Shown here: positions 53,178 through 62,644 of the stretch, in pieces
Layout: each line of letters opens with the position of its first letter
Numbering within the stretch: the stretch's first letter is position 1
Source of the DNA: CAJXZP01 sp041563475
GTDB taxonomy: Bacteria > Bacteroidota > Bacteroidia > Flavobacteriales_G > Salibacteraceae
Assembly: GCA_041563475.1 (NCBI GenBank)
Contig: JBFFMY010000010.1
Coordinates: 1 to 64,000 of the forward strand
Direction: 5' to 3'
Length of the DNA: 64,000 nucleotides
The notes under the pieces: generated by a model
The model's input: the letters and a program-made list of their open reading frames with translations, nothing else
Databases searched by the model: none
What the model was told of the DNA's origin: nothing
Translations under genes and position numbers: made by a program

Positions 53178-54500
53178 TTATAATTCGTCACCTTTAGATC
53201 TTCCTAAGTATGACATAACATTTCTAAAGCCAATGTAGCTTTTTGCTGTATCTTGGTACTCGTATGAACGTACTCCCACGCCCAAATAATAACCAACATC
53301 CTTCCAAGAACCCCCTCTAATAACTTTACGTTTATAAACAGGTTGTTCATCATCCGCAGCATCATATTGATAATCAGCATTCATATCATGACCAAATTCA
53401 TAAGCTGATTCACTATAGGCATTATTGGTCCATTCAGCAACGTTTCCAGACATACAATACAAACCATAATCATTTGGAGAATAGGAATAAACGTTAACCG
53501 TTTGAAATCCTCCATCATCCACGTAATTTCCTCTTAATGGTTTGAAGTTTGCTAGGAAGCAGCCTGCATCATTTCTGATATATGGACCACCCCAAGGATA
53601 TTGAGATAATGCAATCCCTCCACGGGCAGCATATTCCCATTCAGATTCAGTTGGCAATCGAAAATCTTGTACCAATGGATACCCAGCCATATCTAAACGA
53701 TCATTTAAATATTTTGTTCTCCAATGACTAAATGCTTTAGCTTGTTTCCAAGTAATACCTACAACAGGATAATTATCGTATGCAGGATGCCAGAAATACA
53801 TATTCGCCATAGGCTCATTATATGAGTATGAGAAATCTGCAATCCAAACCAAAGTATCTGGATACACATCTACATCATCTTCCTTTAAGAAATCTGCACG
53901 ACTATACTGATAATCATCTCTAGAATAATCTCTTTGACGACCGTGAGCAGCTGCCATTCTATAATCAATCCAGCTGTAATTATATCTTAATTTAGTGATG
54001 TCAATATGTTTTTTACCATAATAACGGTCACTTTCAGAATAATACATTGGTTCCAATGCATCAATGATATCTTCATCTCCATCTCTTCCACCACCCCAAG
54101 GAATATCATAATCCCAAGCGATTCTTGGCTCATCCAAGTCATTTCCGAAGTTGTCCATAGTGATACCGTACTCCATCTCATCTACTTCTAATAAATAAGT
54201 ACGTGCAATAGAATCTCTTACCCAATAAACGAACTGGCGATATTCATTATTGGTGATTTCTGAATCATCAATATAAAATGATGCAATAGAAACCGTACGC
54301 GATATCGCAATATTGGCGTAGGGTACGTCCTGGTCATTTTCACCCATTACAAAACTTCCCATAGGAATGAACGCCATTCCGTATGGATCTAAATCATACC
54401 AAGTGGCTCTATCATGTACTCCGTAAAGCTGGCCGCCATCATCATAAGAACATGATGCACCAAAGGCTACTACGGCCATTAAAGTTAATAATCGTCTCAT
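53178..54500 (-). CDS. gldK: Gliding motility/type IX secretion lipoprotein GldK
   Basis: 440 residues from the ATG at 54500 (MRRLLTLMAVVAFGASCSY, lipobox C17); six extra upstream codons are possible. A FGE-sulfatase fold contains MAFIPMGSFVMGEND, FRLPTESEWEYAARGG, YGLYCMSGNVAEWTNN and IRGGSWKDVGYYLG. GldK forms the outer-membrane ring with GldN. It opens the gldK-L-M-N operon after a porP-like gene. It is distinguished from GldJ by its place next to gldL and its RATWYDLDPYGMAF start. Confidence 0.94.
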   Translation of the reverse strand: MRRLLTLMAVVAFGASCSYDDGGQLYGVHDRATWYDLDPYGMAFIPMGSFVMGENDQDVPYANIAISRTVSIASFYIDDSEITNNEYRQFVYWVRDSIARTYLLEVDEMEYGITMDNFGNDLDEPRIAWDYDIPWGGGRDGDEDIIDALEPMYYSESDRYYGKKHIDITKLRYNYSWIDYRMAAAHGRQRDYSRDDYQYSRADFLKEDDVDVYPDTLVWIADFSYSYNEPMANMYFWHPAYDNYPVVGITWKQAKAFSHWRTKYLNDRLDMAGYPLVQDFRLPTESEWEYAARGGIALSQYPWGGPYIRNDAGCFLANFKPLRGNYVDDGGFQTVNVYSYSPNDYGLYCMSGNVAEWTNNAYSESAYEFGHDMNADYQYDAADDEQPVYKRKVIRGGSWKDVGYYLGVGVRSYEYQDTAKSYIGFRNVMSYLGRSKGDEL

Positions 54501-54560
54501 ACTATTTTGTTTTATCAATCGTCAAAATTCAAGTGGATAAACGTTTTTTTTTGAAAAATA

Positions 54561-55568
54561 TTATAAATGTCTAACATCTCTATGCTCCTCATGTTTCGGT
54601 TTAGGAGAAACAGCAAAGCAATATCTTACAAACAATTCGTGTGAACCTGAATTAAAATTTCTTAAGCTAGAAGTACTGAAATCGTAAGAATATCCTACTT
54701 TCAGCATACCACCACCAACATTTTCACCATTCATTTGGAAATTAGCTCCCAACATCAAGGCAACCGCATCTTGAAAACGGTAATCAATACCTCCCCAAAA
54801 TTGTTGGTTATACTCTACTAATGCACCCACATCAAACATAGTTGATACAAAATCAGATTTAATATATAAACCTGGCTTCAATACCCATGAACCACTACTT
54901 CCAATAGGAGTCTCATATTGCGCGGATAAATAATACGTTCTGTCAATTTGATAATTAAATAAACGTGATTCACCTGAAGGTAATTTATCAGACAATGTTT
55001 GATTTAATTTAGTGGCTGTTAAATGTGTCGCAGACAAGCCAACCGACAATTTATCCGGGATTTTATAAAATAAACCGAAATCCATATCAAACCCACCTTC
55101 AGAAGCTCCGTTAGCAGGGATAGCTATATCATTATTAATATCATCAACAGGCTGCCAATCATTACCAATAGATTTTGAAATATAACCTAAACTAACGCCA
55201 GCACTTAAAATACCAGGGCCCAAGTTCATTTTGTAAGCATAACTACCTTTTGCTACTAATGTAGTTTCTTGTCCTAATTTATCCGACATTATTGTCAAGC
55301 CTACTCCGTGAGACCTATTTAATAGTGTAAAAGGACTTTGAACTCCAAAAACAAAAGTTGAAGGTTCGCCTCCGAACCCGACCCATTGCAATCTACCAAC
55401 TAAAGTTGCACAAATAGCATCGTGACTACCCACTAAAGCAGGATTTTGGTATGCTAAACCTTGGTATTGTCCTACAGTAAACTGCGGATCTTGTTGTGCT
55501 TGAAGAAAGCCGAAGCTGCCTACAAGGCCCATAAATACAAGAAAATTCTTCATCATCCCTTTATTCAT
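54561..55568 (-). CDS. PorP/SprF-family type IX secretion outer-membrane protein
   Basis: 335 residues. Signal peptide (1-25, ending LQAQ) followed by QDPQFTVGQYQGLAYQNPALVGS, the PorP/SprF hallmark, then a barrel pattern with VGYSYDFSTSSLRNF and a C-terminal FVRYCFAVSPKPKHEE tail. PorP in Porphyromonas lies directly before porK-L-M-N, and the same position here makes this the better PorP candidate of the two in the window. It precedes gldK by 60 bases. The His/Asp-rich tail (KHEEHRDVRHL) is unusual. Confidence 0.88.
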   Translation of the reverse strand: MNKGMMKNFLVFMGLVGSFGFLQAQQDPQFTVGQYQGLAYQNPALVGSHDAICATLVGRLQWVGFGGEPSTFVFGVQSPFTLLNRSHGVGLTIMSDKLGQETTLVAKGSYAYKMNLGPGILSAGVSLGYISKSIGNDWQPVDDINNDIAIPANGASEGGFDMDFGLFYKIPDKLSVGLSATHLTATKLNQTLSDKLPSGESRLFNYQIDRTYYLSAQYETPIGSSGSWVLKPGLYIKSDFVSTMFDVGALVEYNQQFWGGIDYRFQDAVALMLGANFQMNGENVGGGMLKVGYSYDFSTSSLRNFNSGSHELFVRYCFAVSPKPKHEEHRDVRHL

Positions 55569-55689
55569 ATATAGATTCTAGTTATTGCTCAAAATACTGT
55601 CGCTAAAGTATATAATAATTCTACTTATCAAAAACTTTTTATCGCTGTCCGTATCAATATAGTTTCAACCTGATTTATCAATGGGTCAA

Positions 55690-56853
55690 TTATAAAAATT
55701 TTCTGTAGGTTTTCATCCATAAATCGGGTAATTCGTCCTGTCCAGCCACTAAATAGTCAGTATACGAACAAGGAACTACGTTAAGTCTACGGTACTTAAC
55801 CGACTTATTATCAGGATACGGAACAAGCATCCACCATCGATCGGTAATTAAACTTTTGTAAAAAACCACATCTTCGTCCGCACCGGACACCGGAACGAGG
55901 TATTTTAGAAACTTATGATCACTTGGTTTCGGTCTTTCTTGTCGTCTATTAGCAAATCCCTCAATAAAATACCAGACCATCTGGGCAACAAGTAAGGCTG
56001 ATTTCCCCGAATCATCCAATCGAGGGTTATATTCAAAAATGCCAAAACTGGATATTTTCTCACTTAAACCAGCATACCTAGTTAGTTGACAAGCTTCATC
56101 GGGGAGTAATCCGTTCGGTGTTGACCTGTTACATCCACGCATATCTGCTGCTTGAATAGAGGAGACATCAAAACTAATAATATCAGAATTTCTAATAATA
56201 GGTTCAGCTTCACGAATATCCATCCTAACCTCCCCTAACCGCATTTTGTCAAAAAAGAGGTTGTCCATTAAGCCAATGATATCAGGTGAACTAAAATACG
56301 TTTGATATCCAATATTGGAGTAATTGAAAAGGAAATTGGGCTGATGTAATAAAATTTGGCTTAAATACGTTTCAGAATTTACGGGTGAATCAGATGATGA
56401 ACCAATATCGAACATATGGTCTATGGTTGTAAGGTTGACCAGTTGTTCGGTTTTTTCGTAACCTCTATAAATAGGAATAGTTAAATCTTGACTACCACCA
56501 AGTACAATAACAGTCTTACCGGCTTTCACCACAGCATCAATTATGGATTGAATGGCATGGTAAGTATCGTCAATAGATTCCCCAGGTAGTATATTTCCCA
56601 AATCAACAGTGTTTGGGAATTTATCAAAATATAATTGATAAAGTTTTTCTCTTATATCATCTACCCCTGAACCACAACCATTGTTGTTTACAGAGCCTCT
56701 TTCTTCCCTCACCCCAATAATCAGCAACTCAGCCTCAGACCAATCAGGAAAACCTGAAGGTTCTCGATGAGATGTAATTAGACCACCTACCTGCTCCTTA
56801 TAATAAGTTGTTTCAGGTAACGAAATCGGAGAAAAATATATTGAAATATCCAT
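55690..56853 (-). CDS. Arginase/formimidoylglutamase-fold protein with degraded metal site
   Basis: 387 residues. The fold is recognisable by VIVLGGSQDLTIPIYRG, but the metal ligands are changed. The usual GGDHS is GGSQD (119-123), the usual DAHxDx is reduced to TIDHMFD (143-149), and the usual DxDxxDP is SFDVSSI (227-233). A catalytic two-manganese site therefore looks unlikely. The gene sits between topA (12 bases) and the porP-gldK operon, a placement I recall as conserved in flavobacteria. It may be a pseudoenzyme tied to this neighbourhood, or retain another activity. Confidence 0.75.
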   Translation of the reverse strand: MDISIYFSPISLPETTYYKEQVGGLITSHREPSGFPDWSEAELLIIGVREERGSVNNNGCGSGVDDIREKLYQLYFDKFPNTVDLGNILPGESIDDTYHAIQSIIDAVVKAGKTVIVLGGSQDLTIPIYRGYEKTEQLVNLTTIDHMFDIGSSSDSPVNSETYLSQILLHQPNFLFNYSNIGYQTYFSSPDIIGLMDNLFFDKMRLGEVRMDIREAEPIIRNSDIISFDVSSIQAADMRGCNRSTPNGLLPDEACQLTRYAGLSEKISSFGIFEYNPRLDDSGKSALLVAQMVWYFIEGFANRRQERPKPSDHKFLKYLVPVSGADEDVVFYKSLITDRWWMLVPYPDNKSVKYRRLNVVPCSYTDYLVAGQDELPDLWMKTYRKFL

Positions 56854-56865
56854 TTTCTAAAAAAG

Positions 56866-59265
56866 TTAGGATTTTTTCTTAGATACTACCTTCTTTTTGG
56901 CTGGTTTCTTAGTGGCTGGTTTCTTTTTAGCTGGGCTTTTTTTCTTGGCCGCCACTTTTTTAGTTGCAGTCTTTTTAGTTTTCTTTGGTTGTTGAGCAAT
57001 TAACGCCATGCAATCTTCAAAAGTCAAACTTAAAGGATCCGTACCTTTAGGTATTTTATAATTGCTCTTTTCATGCTTGATATACGGGCCGTATCTTCCT
57101 TCAATAATCCGTAGCTCTGCATCTTCCTCAAAGGTTTTAAGCAACGCCTTTTTATCTGCTTCTATTTTTTCTTTAATTAATTCCGCACCTCTTTCATAAG
57201 TGATGGTATATGGGTCATCCCCGTTTGCTTCTTTAATACTAACAAACATACTGCCCAATCGTAAATAAGGTCCGAATCTACCTATAGCCGCATACAAATT
57301 CTTCCCTTCATACTCACCCAACAACCTCGGTAGTTTGAACAATTCCAAGGCTTCTTCGAATGTTATACTTGAAATACTTAAGGGAGGGCGTAAAGAAGTG
57401 AACTTTGGTTTTTCTTCATCATCAACATGACCAATTTGAATCATTGGGCCAAAACGACCTATTCGAGCGTATACCGGTTTCCCAGTAGCAGGATCTTCTC
57501 CAAGTAATCTCTCCCCTGTAGCTCGCTCACTGTTTTCCAAGGTATGTTCAACACTTTTATGGAAATCGGAATAAAAATTTTCAATCATTTTATTCCAAGA
57601 AACCTTTCCATCAGCTATTTCATCGAATTCTCTTTCCACATCTGCGGTAAAATTGAAATCCAAAACATTCTGGAAATTTTCTATTAAGAAATCAGTTACT
57701 ACTTCTCCAATATCCGTAGGAAATAACTTATTCTTTTCTTTTCCAGTAATTTCTGTTTTTGTTATTGTTTCAATATTTCCAGCTGAAACATCAATAAATT
57801 TATATTCTCTTGACTCCCCTTCCGTTGATTTTTTTTCAACGTACCCACGTTTTTGGATGGTAGAAATAGTCGGTGCATATGTTGAAGGTCTTCCAATCCC
57901 TAACTCCTCAAGCTTTTTTACTAAACTAGCTTCTGAATATCTTGGTGGATGCAATGTAAATCTTTGAACGCCTTGCGCAGAAACCAAAATCAAATCATCT
58001 CCCTTAACCATTTCCGGCAACATCCCAGATTCACCTGGATTTTCCAAATCTTCGTCCGTAGAGACCTCATAAACCTTTAAAAAACCATCAAATTTTATCA
58101 CCTCTCCTTGGGCAGTAAATTGTTTATCCGCTAAACTAACCCCAATTTTTACAGTGGTTTTTTCAAGTTGAGCGTCTGCCATTTGAGAAGCGATAGTACG
58201 CTTCCAAATAAGTGAATAAAGGCGTTCTTCACTACGATCTCCAGTAACGGTATCCTTATCTAAATATGTTGGTCGAATTGCCTCGTGCGCTTCTTGTGCT
58301 CCTTTTGACTTTGTTGAAAATTTTCGTGGATGAGAATACTCCTTTCCATACTTTGACGTAATAGCTTCCGCTGCAGAATCAACCGCTAAATCCGATAAAT
58401 TAAAAGAATCGGTTCTCATGTAGGTGATTTTTCCTGCCTCATATAAGTGTTGAGCAACCACCATCGTTTGGTTCACAGAAAACCCAAGTTTACGCGAAGC
58501 TTCCTGTTGTAAAGAGGATGTTGTAAAGGGTGGTGCTGGAGACTTTTTCGCAGGTTTACTAACTACACTTTCTACTTTAAAAGAAGCGTCTTTACATTTT
58601 TCCAAAAACGCATAGGCAGATTTTTCAGATTTAAATTTTTCAGATATAGCTGCTTTAATTGCAGATCCATTATTCAAATTAAATAATGCAGAAACACGAT
58701 AAAAAACTTCTGAATTATATCCTCTAATTTCACGTTCACGGTCTACAATTAATCGAACAGTTACAGACTGAACACGTCCGGCAGATAATGATGGTTTTAC
58801 TTTTCTCCATAATACTGGAGAAAGCTCGAAACCCACTAACCGATCTAAAACACGTCTAGCTTGTTGCGCCTTTACAAGATCCAAATCAATTTCTCTTGGG
58901 TTCTCAACAGCTTTTTGAATGGCTGTTTTAGTAATTTCGTGAAAAACAATTCTCCTCGTATTTTCTGGTTTAAGACCTAACACTTCGCTCAAATGCCATG
59001 AAATAGCTTCTCCTTCGCGATCCTCATCCGTTGCTAACCAAACAATATTCGCCTTTTTTGCTAAACTTTTTAACTCTGCTACTACCTTCTTTTTATCTGG
59101 CAAAACATCGTAATTCGGCTCGAACTTATTTTCGATATCAATCGCAACTCCCTTTTTTGCTAAATCACGAACATGTCCATAACTTGATTTAACTGTAAAT
59201 CCTTTCCCAAAAAATCCCTCAATGGTTTTTGCCTTTGCTGGCGACTCCACTATTACCAAATCCAT
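56866..59265 (-). CDS. topA: DNA topoisomerase I
   Basis: 799 residues. The Toprim domain begins LVIVESPAKAKTIEGFFG, and the catalytic tyrosine is Y282 in ITYMRTDSFNLS. It relaxes negative supercoils. After the core come three TOPO_C-type repeats, (ARIGRFGPMIQIG, AAIGRFGPYLRLG, EGRYGPYIKHE). There are no C-terminal zinc-finger cysteines; instead the last 50 residues are a Lys/Ala/Pro-rich tail (about 750-799). Such basic tails are seen in other bacteria without zinc ribbons and probably bind DNA. Confidence 0.95.
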   Translation of the reverse strand: MDLVIVESPAKAKTIEGFFGKGFTVKSSYGHVRDLAKKGVAIDIENKFEPNYDVLPDKKKVVAELKSLAKKANIVWLATDEDREGEAISWHLSEVLGLKPENTRRIVFHEITKTAIQKAVENPREIDLDLVKAQQARRVLDRLVGFELSPVLWRKVKPSLSAGRVQSVTVRLIVDREREIRGYNSEVFYRVSALFNLNNGSAIKAAISEKFKSEKSAYAFLEKCKDASFKVESVVSKPAKKSPAPPFTTSSLQQEASRKLGFSVNQTMVVAQHLYEAGKITYMRTDSFNLSDLAVDSAAEAITSKYGKEYSHPRKFSTKSKGAQEAHEAIRPTYLDKDTVTGDRSEERLYSLIWKRTIASQMADAQLEKTTVKIGVSLADKQFTAQGEVIKFDGFLKVYEVSTDEDLENPGESGMLPEMVKGDDLILVSAQGVQRFTLHPPRYSEASLVKKLEELGIGRPSTYAPTISTIQKRGYVEKKSTEGESREYKFIDVSAGNIETITKTEITGKEKNKLFPTDIGEVVTDFLIENFQNVLDFNFTADVEREFDEIADGKVSWNKMIENFYSDFHKSVEHTLENSERATGERLLGEDPATGKPVYARIGRFGPMIQIGHVDDEEKPKFTSLRPPLSISSITFEEALELFKLPRLLGEYEGKNLYAAIGRFGPYLRLGSMFVSIKEANGDDPYTITYERGAELIKEKIEADKKALLKTFEEDAELRIIEGRYGPYIKHEKSNYKIPKGTDPLSLTFEDCMALIAQQPKKTKKTATKKVAAKKKSPAKKKPATKKPAKKKVVSKKKS

Positions 59266-59441
59266 AAATACGGTGCTTAAAATAATCTACCTCTTTAATA
59301 AGGTAGGCTGCAAATTAAACGAATTAAAAATGAGATAAACAAGCATGATAATGAAACTTTAATCCTTAACCATTGATAAATAGATGGTTAATTAATGATA
59401 TTATATTTATCTGCCAACATGTCATATTATTAGGTTTTGGT

Positions 59442-59449
59442 TAATTTTG
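59442..59449 (+). promoter_or_regulatory. -7 box upstream of miaB
   Basis: TAATTTTG fits TAnnTTTG and lies 28 bases before the ATG at 59477. An upstream TTG in-frame start at 59447 overlaps it and is rejected. Confidence 0.5.
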
Positions 59450-59476
59450 CAAACTATTAAAAGTATAAAAATTTAC

Positions 59477-60913
59477 ATGGAAGACATACTTGGTGAAAAT
59501 AAGGTAATTGATGAAAATCGTCAGGGTGAACCCACTATGATAAAGCGGGATGGAATTGAGCCTAAAAGGAAAATGTACATAGAAAACTACGGTTGTCAAA
59601 TGAATTTTTCCGATAGTGAAATTGTTGCTTCCATACTAACGAATGAAGGTTATGTAACAACAGACCAAGAAGGGGAAGCTGATTTAATTTTGGTCAATAC
59701 ATGTTCCATTCGTGAAAATGCCGAAACTCGTGTAATGAATCGACTTGGGCAATTCAAAAAAGCAAAAAAGCACAATCCAGGTTTGATCATTGGGGTTTTA
59801 GGCTGCATGGCGGAACGTATGCGGGAGACCCTTTTAGAAAAAGAGAAACTTGTAGATATTGTAGCTGGACCAGACGCTTACAGAGATTTACCTGGGTTAA
59901 TTGAAGAAGCTACAGAAGGTAGAAAAGCGGTAAACGTATTATTATCTAGAGAAGAAACCTATGCCGAAATAAGCCCTATCCGTTTGAGTTCAAATGGAGT
60001 AACGGCTTTCATCTCTATTATGAGAGGATGCGATAACATGTGTTCTTTTTGTGTGGTGCCCTTTACAAGAGGCAGAGAGCGTAGCAGAAATCCAGAAACA
60101 ATTTTTAAGGAAGCGAAAGAATTATTTGACCAGGGTTACAGAGAGGTAACTTTATTGGGGCAAAATGTAGATTCCTACCGATGGAACATGTCCAGCAAAG
60201 GAGTTATCAAAGATGAATCTGCGCCAACTGTTAATTTTGCTGGATTAATGGATATGGTTGCGCAAGTTTCTCCTCTATTAAGAATACGATTCTCTACTTC
60301 CCATCCAAAAGACATGACGGATGAAGTTTTAGAGGTTATGGCCAAACATTCGAATATCTGTAAATATATTCATCTTCCAGTACAATCAGGGAATTCAGAG
60401 GTTTTAGAAAAAATGAACCGTGGATATTCGCGAGAATGGTATTTAAACCGCATTGATTCTATTAGACGAATAATGCCCGATTGTGCTATTTCTACCGATG
60501 TAATTACAGGATTTTGTGGAGAAACAGAAGAGCAACATAAAGATACCGTGACTTTAATGGAACAAATTCAATACGATTTTGCATTTATGTTCAAGTACTC
60601 TGAAAGACCAAGAACATTGGCTGAAAGAAAATTTGAAGATGATGTTAAGGAAGAGGATAAAGCCAGAAGGCTCCAAGAAGTCATTGACATTCAACAGAAA
60701 AGTTCCTTATTCAGAAATAAAAAATTTATTGGGGAAACCGTTGAAGTATTAATTGAAGGCCTTTCCAAAAGATCAGATCAACATGTTTTTGGGAGAAACA
60801 CGCAAAATGCAGTTGTTATTTTTGAAAAGGGGAACCACAACCCTGGTGATTATGTGAATGTTATAATCACGGAGTGTTCTTCAGCAACATTAAAGGGTAC
60901 TGTAGTAAACTAA
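59477..60913 (+). CDS. miaB: tRNA-2-methylthio-N6-isopentenyladenosine synthase
   Basis: 478 residues. MiaB is a radical-SAM methylthiotransferase modifying A37 of tRNAs. The N-terminal cluster cysteines are C40 (ENYGCQMN), C76 (VNTCSIRE) and C110 (LGCMAE). The radical SAM cluster is C185-x3-C189-x2-C192 (MRGCDNMCSFCVVP), and the C-terminal TRAM domain starts around residue 405. The first 30 residues are an extension rarely needed; the ATG at 59477 is the first one after the -7 box. It begins the miaB-regulator-lptE-TPR-secG run. Confidence 0.95.
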   Translation: MEDILGENKVIDENRQGEPTMIKRDGIEPKRKMYIENYGCQMNFSDSEIVASILTNEGYVTTDQEGEADLILVNTCSIRENAETRVMNRLGQFKKAKKHNPGLIIGVLGCMAERMRETLLEKEKLVDIVAGPDAYRDLPGLIEEATEGRKAVNVLLSREETYAEISPIRLSSNGVTAFISIMRGCDNMCSFCVVPFTRGRERSRNPETIFKEAKELFDQGYREVTLLGQNVDSYRWNMSSKGVIKDESAPTVNFAGLMDMVAQVSPLLRIRFSTSHPKDMTDEVLEVMAKHSNICKYIHLPVQSGNSEVLEKMNRGYSREWYLNRIDSIRRIMPDCAISTDVITGFCGETEEQHKDTVTLMEQIQYDFAFMFKYSERPRTLAERKFEDDVKEEDKARRLQEVIDIQQKSSLFRNKKFIGETVEVLIEGLSKRSDQHVFGRNTQNAVVIFEKGNHNPGDYVNVIITECSSATLKGTVVN

Positions 60914-60920
60914 GTGTATC

Positions 60921-62141
60921 ATGGATATTCTTTCAGCAAAACAAAGATTCGGAATTATTGGAAATGCCCCGTTATTAAACCGGGCCATTGAAACGGCTAT
61001 TCGAGTAGCTCCAACTTCACTCAGCGTTTTGGTAACCGGTGAAAGTGGCGTTGGAAAAGAGAATATACCGCAAATTATCCATTCATATAGCACCAATAAG
61101 CACAACAAATATGTGGCGGTTAACTGTGGTGCAATTCCGGAAGGAACGATTGACTCCGAGCTTTTTGGTCATGTGAAAGGTTCTTTTACCGGAGCACATG
61201 CAGAGCGTAAAGGCTATTTTGAAGAAGCGGATGGGGGTAGCATTTTCTTAGACGAAATTGGTGAACTTCCAAAAGCTACTCAAGCAAAATTGTTACGGGT
61301 TCTTGAATCAGGAGAGTTTATGCGGGTGGGTTCATCCAAAGTATTCAAAACCAATGTTCGGGTTATTGCAGCAACCAATATCGACATTCTAAGCGCTATT
61401 AGTAAAGGTAAATTTCGAGAAGACTTGTATTACAGGTTAAATACCGTGTCTATTACTTTACCTCCATTACGCGACCGTGGCGAGGACATAAATTTACTTT
61501 TTAGAAAATTCGCCAACGATTTTGCAGAAAAATACCATATGCCTGTTGTGCGATTAGATGACCACGCAAAACATATTTTAGAAAACTTTTATTGGCCAGG
61601 GAATGTTCGTCAACTCAAAAATATAACGGAACAAATTTCTATTTTAGAAACGACTAGAAATATTACTTCCGAAACCTTATTATCTTATCTACCTGATTAT
61701 ACAGAAAACAAATTACCTGTATTGGCCAAGTCTGAATCTGCACAAAATTTAAGCGAGCGGGAGATTTTATACCAAGTTCTTATCGATATGCGTACCGAGG
61801 TGGATGCTCTAAAAAATATGGTAAGGTCTCTCGCGCAAGGTCAACCAATTAAATCGGGTTCATTTGAAAAAGGCTCAAACAGCAACGTAGTTAAACCTAC
61901 TAGTCAAGAATTAACCGTAACGTCAAACAAATCCAACCTACCATCCATTGAGATTCAAAAATATTCAAATCCATACCAACACGTTGAAGTTGAAGAGTCA
62001 CTATCTTTAGAAGATAAGGAAAAGGAGTTGATTGAAAAAGCACTTGAAAAACACCGAGGCAAAAGGAAATATGCGGCTCAAGATTTAGGGATTTCTGAAA
62101 GAACTTTGTATCGGAAAATAAAAGAATACGATCTAAATTAA
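60921..62141 (+). CDS. Sigma-54-dependent transcriptional activator without receiver domain
   Basis: 406 residues. The AAA+ domain begins almost at residue 1: Walker A GESGVGKE (40-47), GSFTGA (87-92, the sigma-54 contact loop), Walker B GGSIFLDEIGEL (105-116), and the arginine finger region FREDLYYRLNTVSITLPPLRDR. A linker (about 260-365) leads to a Fis-type helix-turn-helix (about 370-406, AAQDLGISERTLYRKI). There is no N-terminal sensory domain. It starts 7 bases after miaB and is followed 4 bases later by lptE. It activates RpoN promoters; the targets are unknown. Confidence 0.9.
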   Translation: MDILSAKQRFGIIGNAPLLNRAIETAIRVAPTSLSVLVTGESGVGKENIPQIIHSYSTNKHNKYVAVNCGAIPEGTIDSELFGHVKGSFTGAHAERKGYFEEADGGSIFLDEIGELPKATQAKLLRVLESGEFMRVGSSKVFKTNVRVIAATNIDILSAISKGKFREDLYYRLNTVSITLPPLRDRGEDINLLFRKFANDFAEKYHMPVVRLDDHAKHILENFYWPGNVRQLKNITEQISILETTRNITSETLLSYLPDYTENKLPVLAKSESAQNLSEREILYQVLIDMRTEVDALKNMVRSLAQGQPIKSGSFEKGSNSNVVKPTSQELTVTSNKSNLPSIEIQKYSNPYQHVEVEESLSLEDKEKELIEKALEKHRGKRKYAAQDLGISERTLYRKIKEYDLN

Positions 62142-62145
62142 TCGA

Positions 62146-62643
62146 ATGAACAAGTTACCATTACTAATACTTCTTGCCGTTTTTTCTTACGGATGTTCTA
62201 CATCTTATAGTTTCACTGGAACCTCAACTGGTAATGCCAAAACCATTTCAATTGAAACAGTCACTAACCGATACCCATTAACACCACCAGAGTATACCCA
62301 GGCGTTTACTGAGGGGTTAAAAGAATCTTTTTTACGCCAAACAAGTTTAGACTTGGTGAAATCAAATGGTGATTTGCAAATTTCAGGCTATATAGAAAAG
62401 TATTATTCTGGTCCGGTTGCGACAACTGGAAACGAAACAACGGCACAAAATAGATTAACCGTAACCGTTCACATTGATTTTGTAAATGAACTAGAACCCG
62501 CCCAAAACTTCTCAAAAGCTTTTACACGGTTTCAGGATTATGCTTCTACAGCTAGTTTGAGTGATGTTCAAGACGTACTTTTGGCAGATATTACAGACCA
62601 ACTTGCACAAGATATAATTCAAGCCTCTATTGGAACTTGGTAA
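62146..62643 (+). CDS. lptE: LPS assembly lipoprotein LptE family
   Basis: 165 residues. The lipobox is C17 (VFSYGCST). The beta-alpha-beta fold of LptE is suggested by TISIETVTNRYPLTPP at the start, ALTEGLKESFLRQTSLDLV-like helix, GDLQISGYIEKYYSGPV and the final LADITDQLAQDIIQASIGTW. LptE plugs the LptD barrel that inserts lipopolysaccharide in the outer membrane. Its stop (62641-62643) is one base before the next ATG at 62645. The family assignment relies on length, lipobox and position as well as the fold pattern. Confidence 0.78.
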   Translation: MNKLPLLILLAVFSYGCSTSYSFTGTSTGNAKTISIETVTNRYPLTPPEYTQAFTEGLKESFLRQTSLDLVKSNGDLQISGYIEKYYSGPVATTGNETTAQNRLTVTVHIDFVNELEPAQNFSKAFTRFQDYASTASLSDVQDVLLADITDQLAQDIIQASIGTW

Positions 62644-62644
62644 A

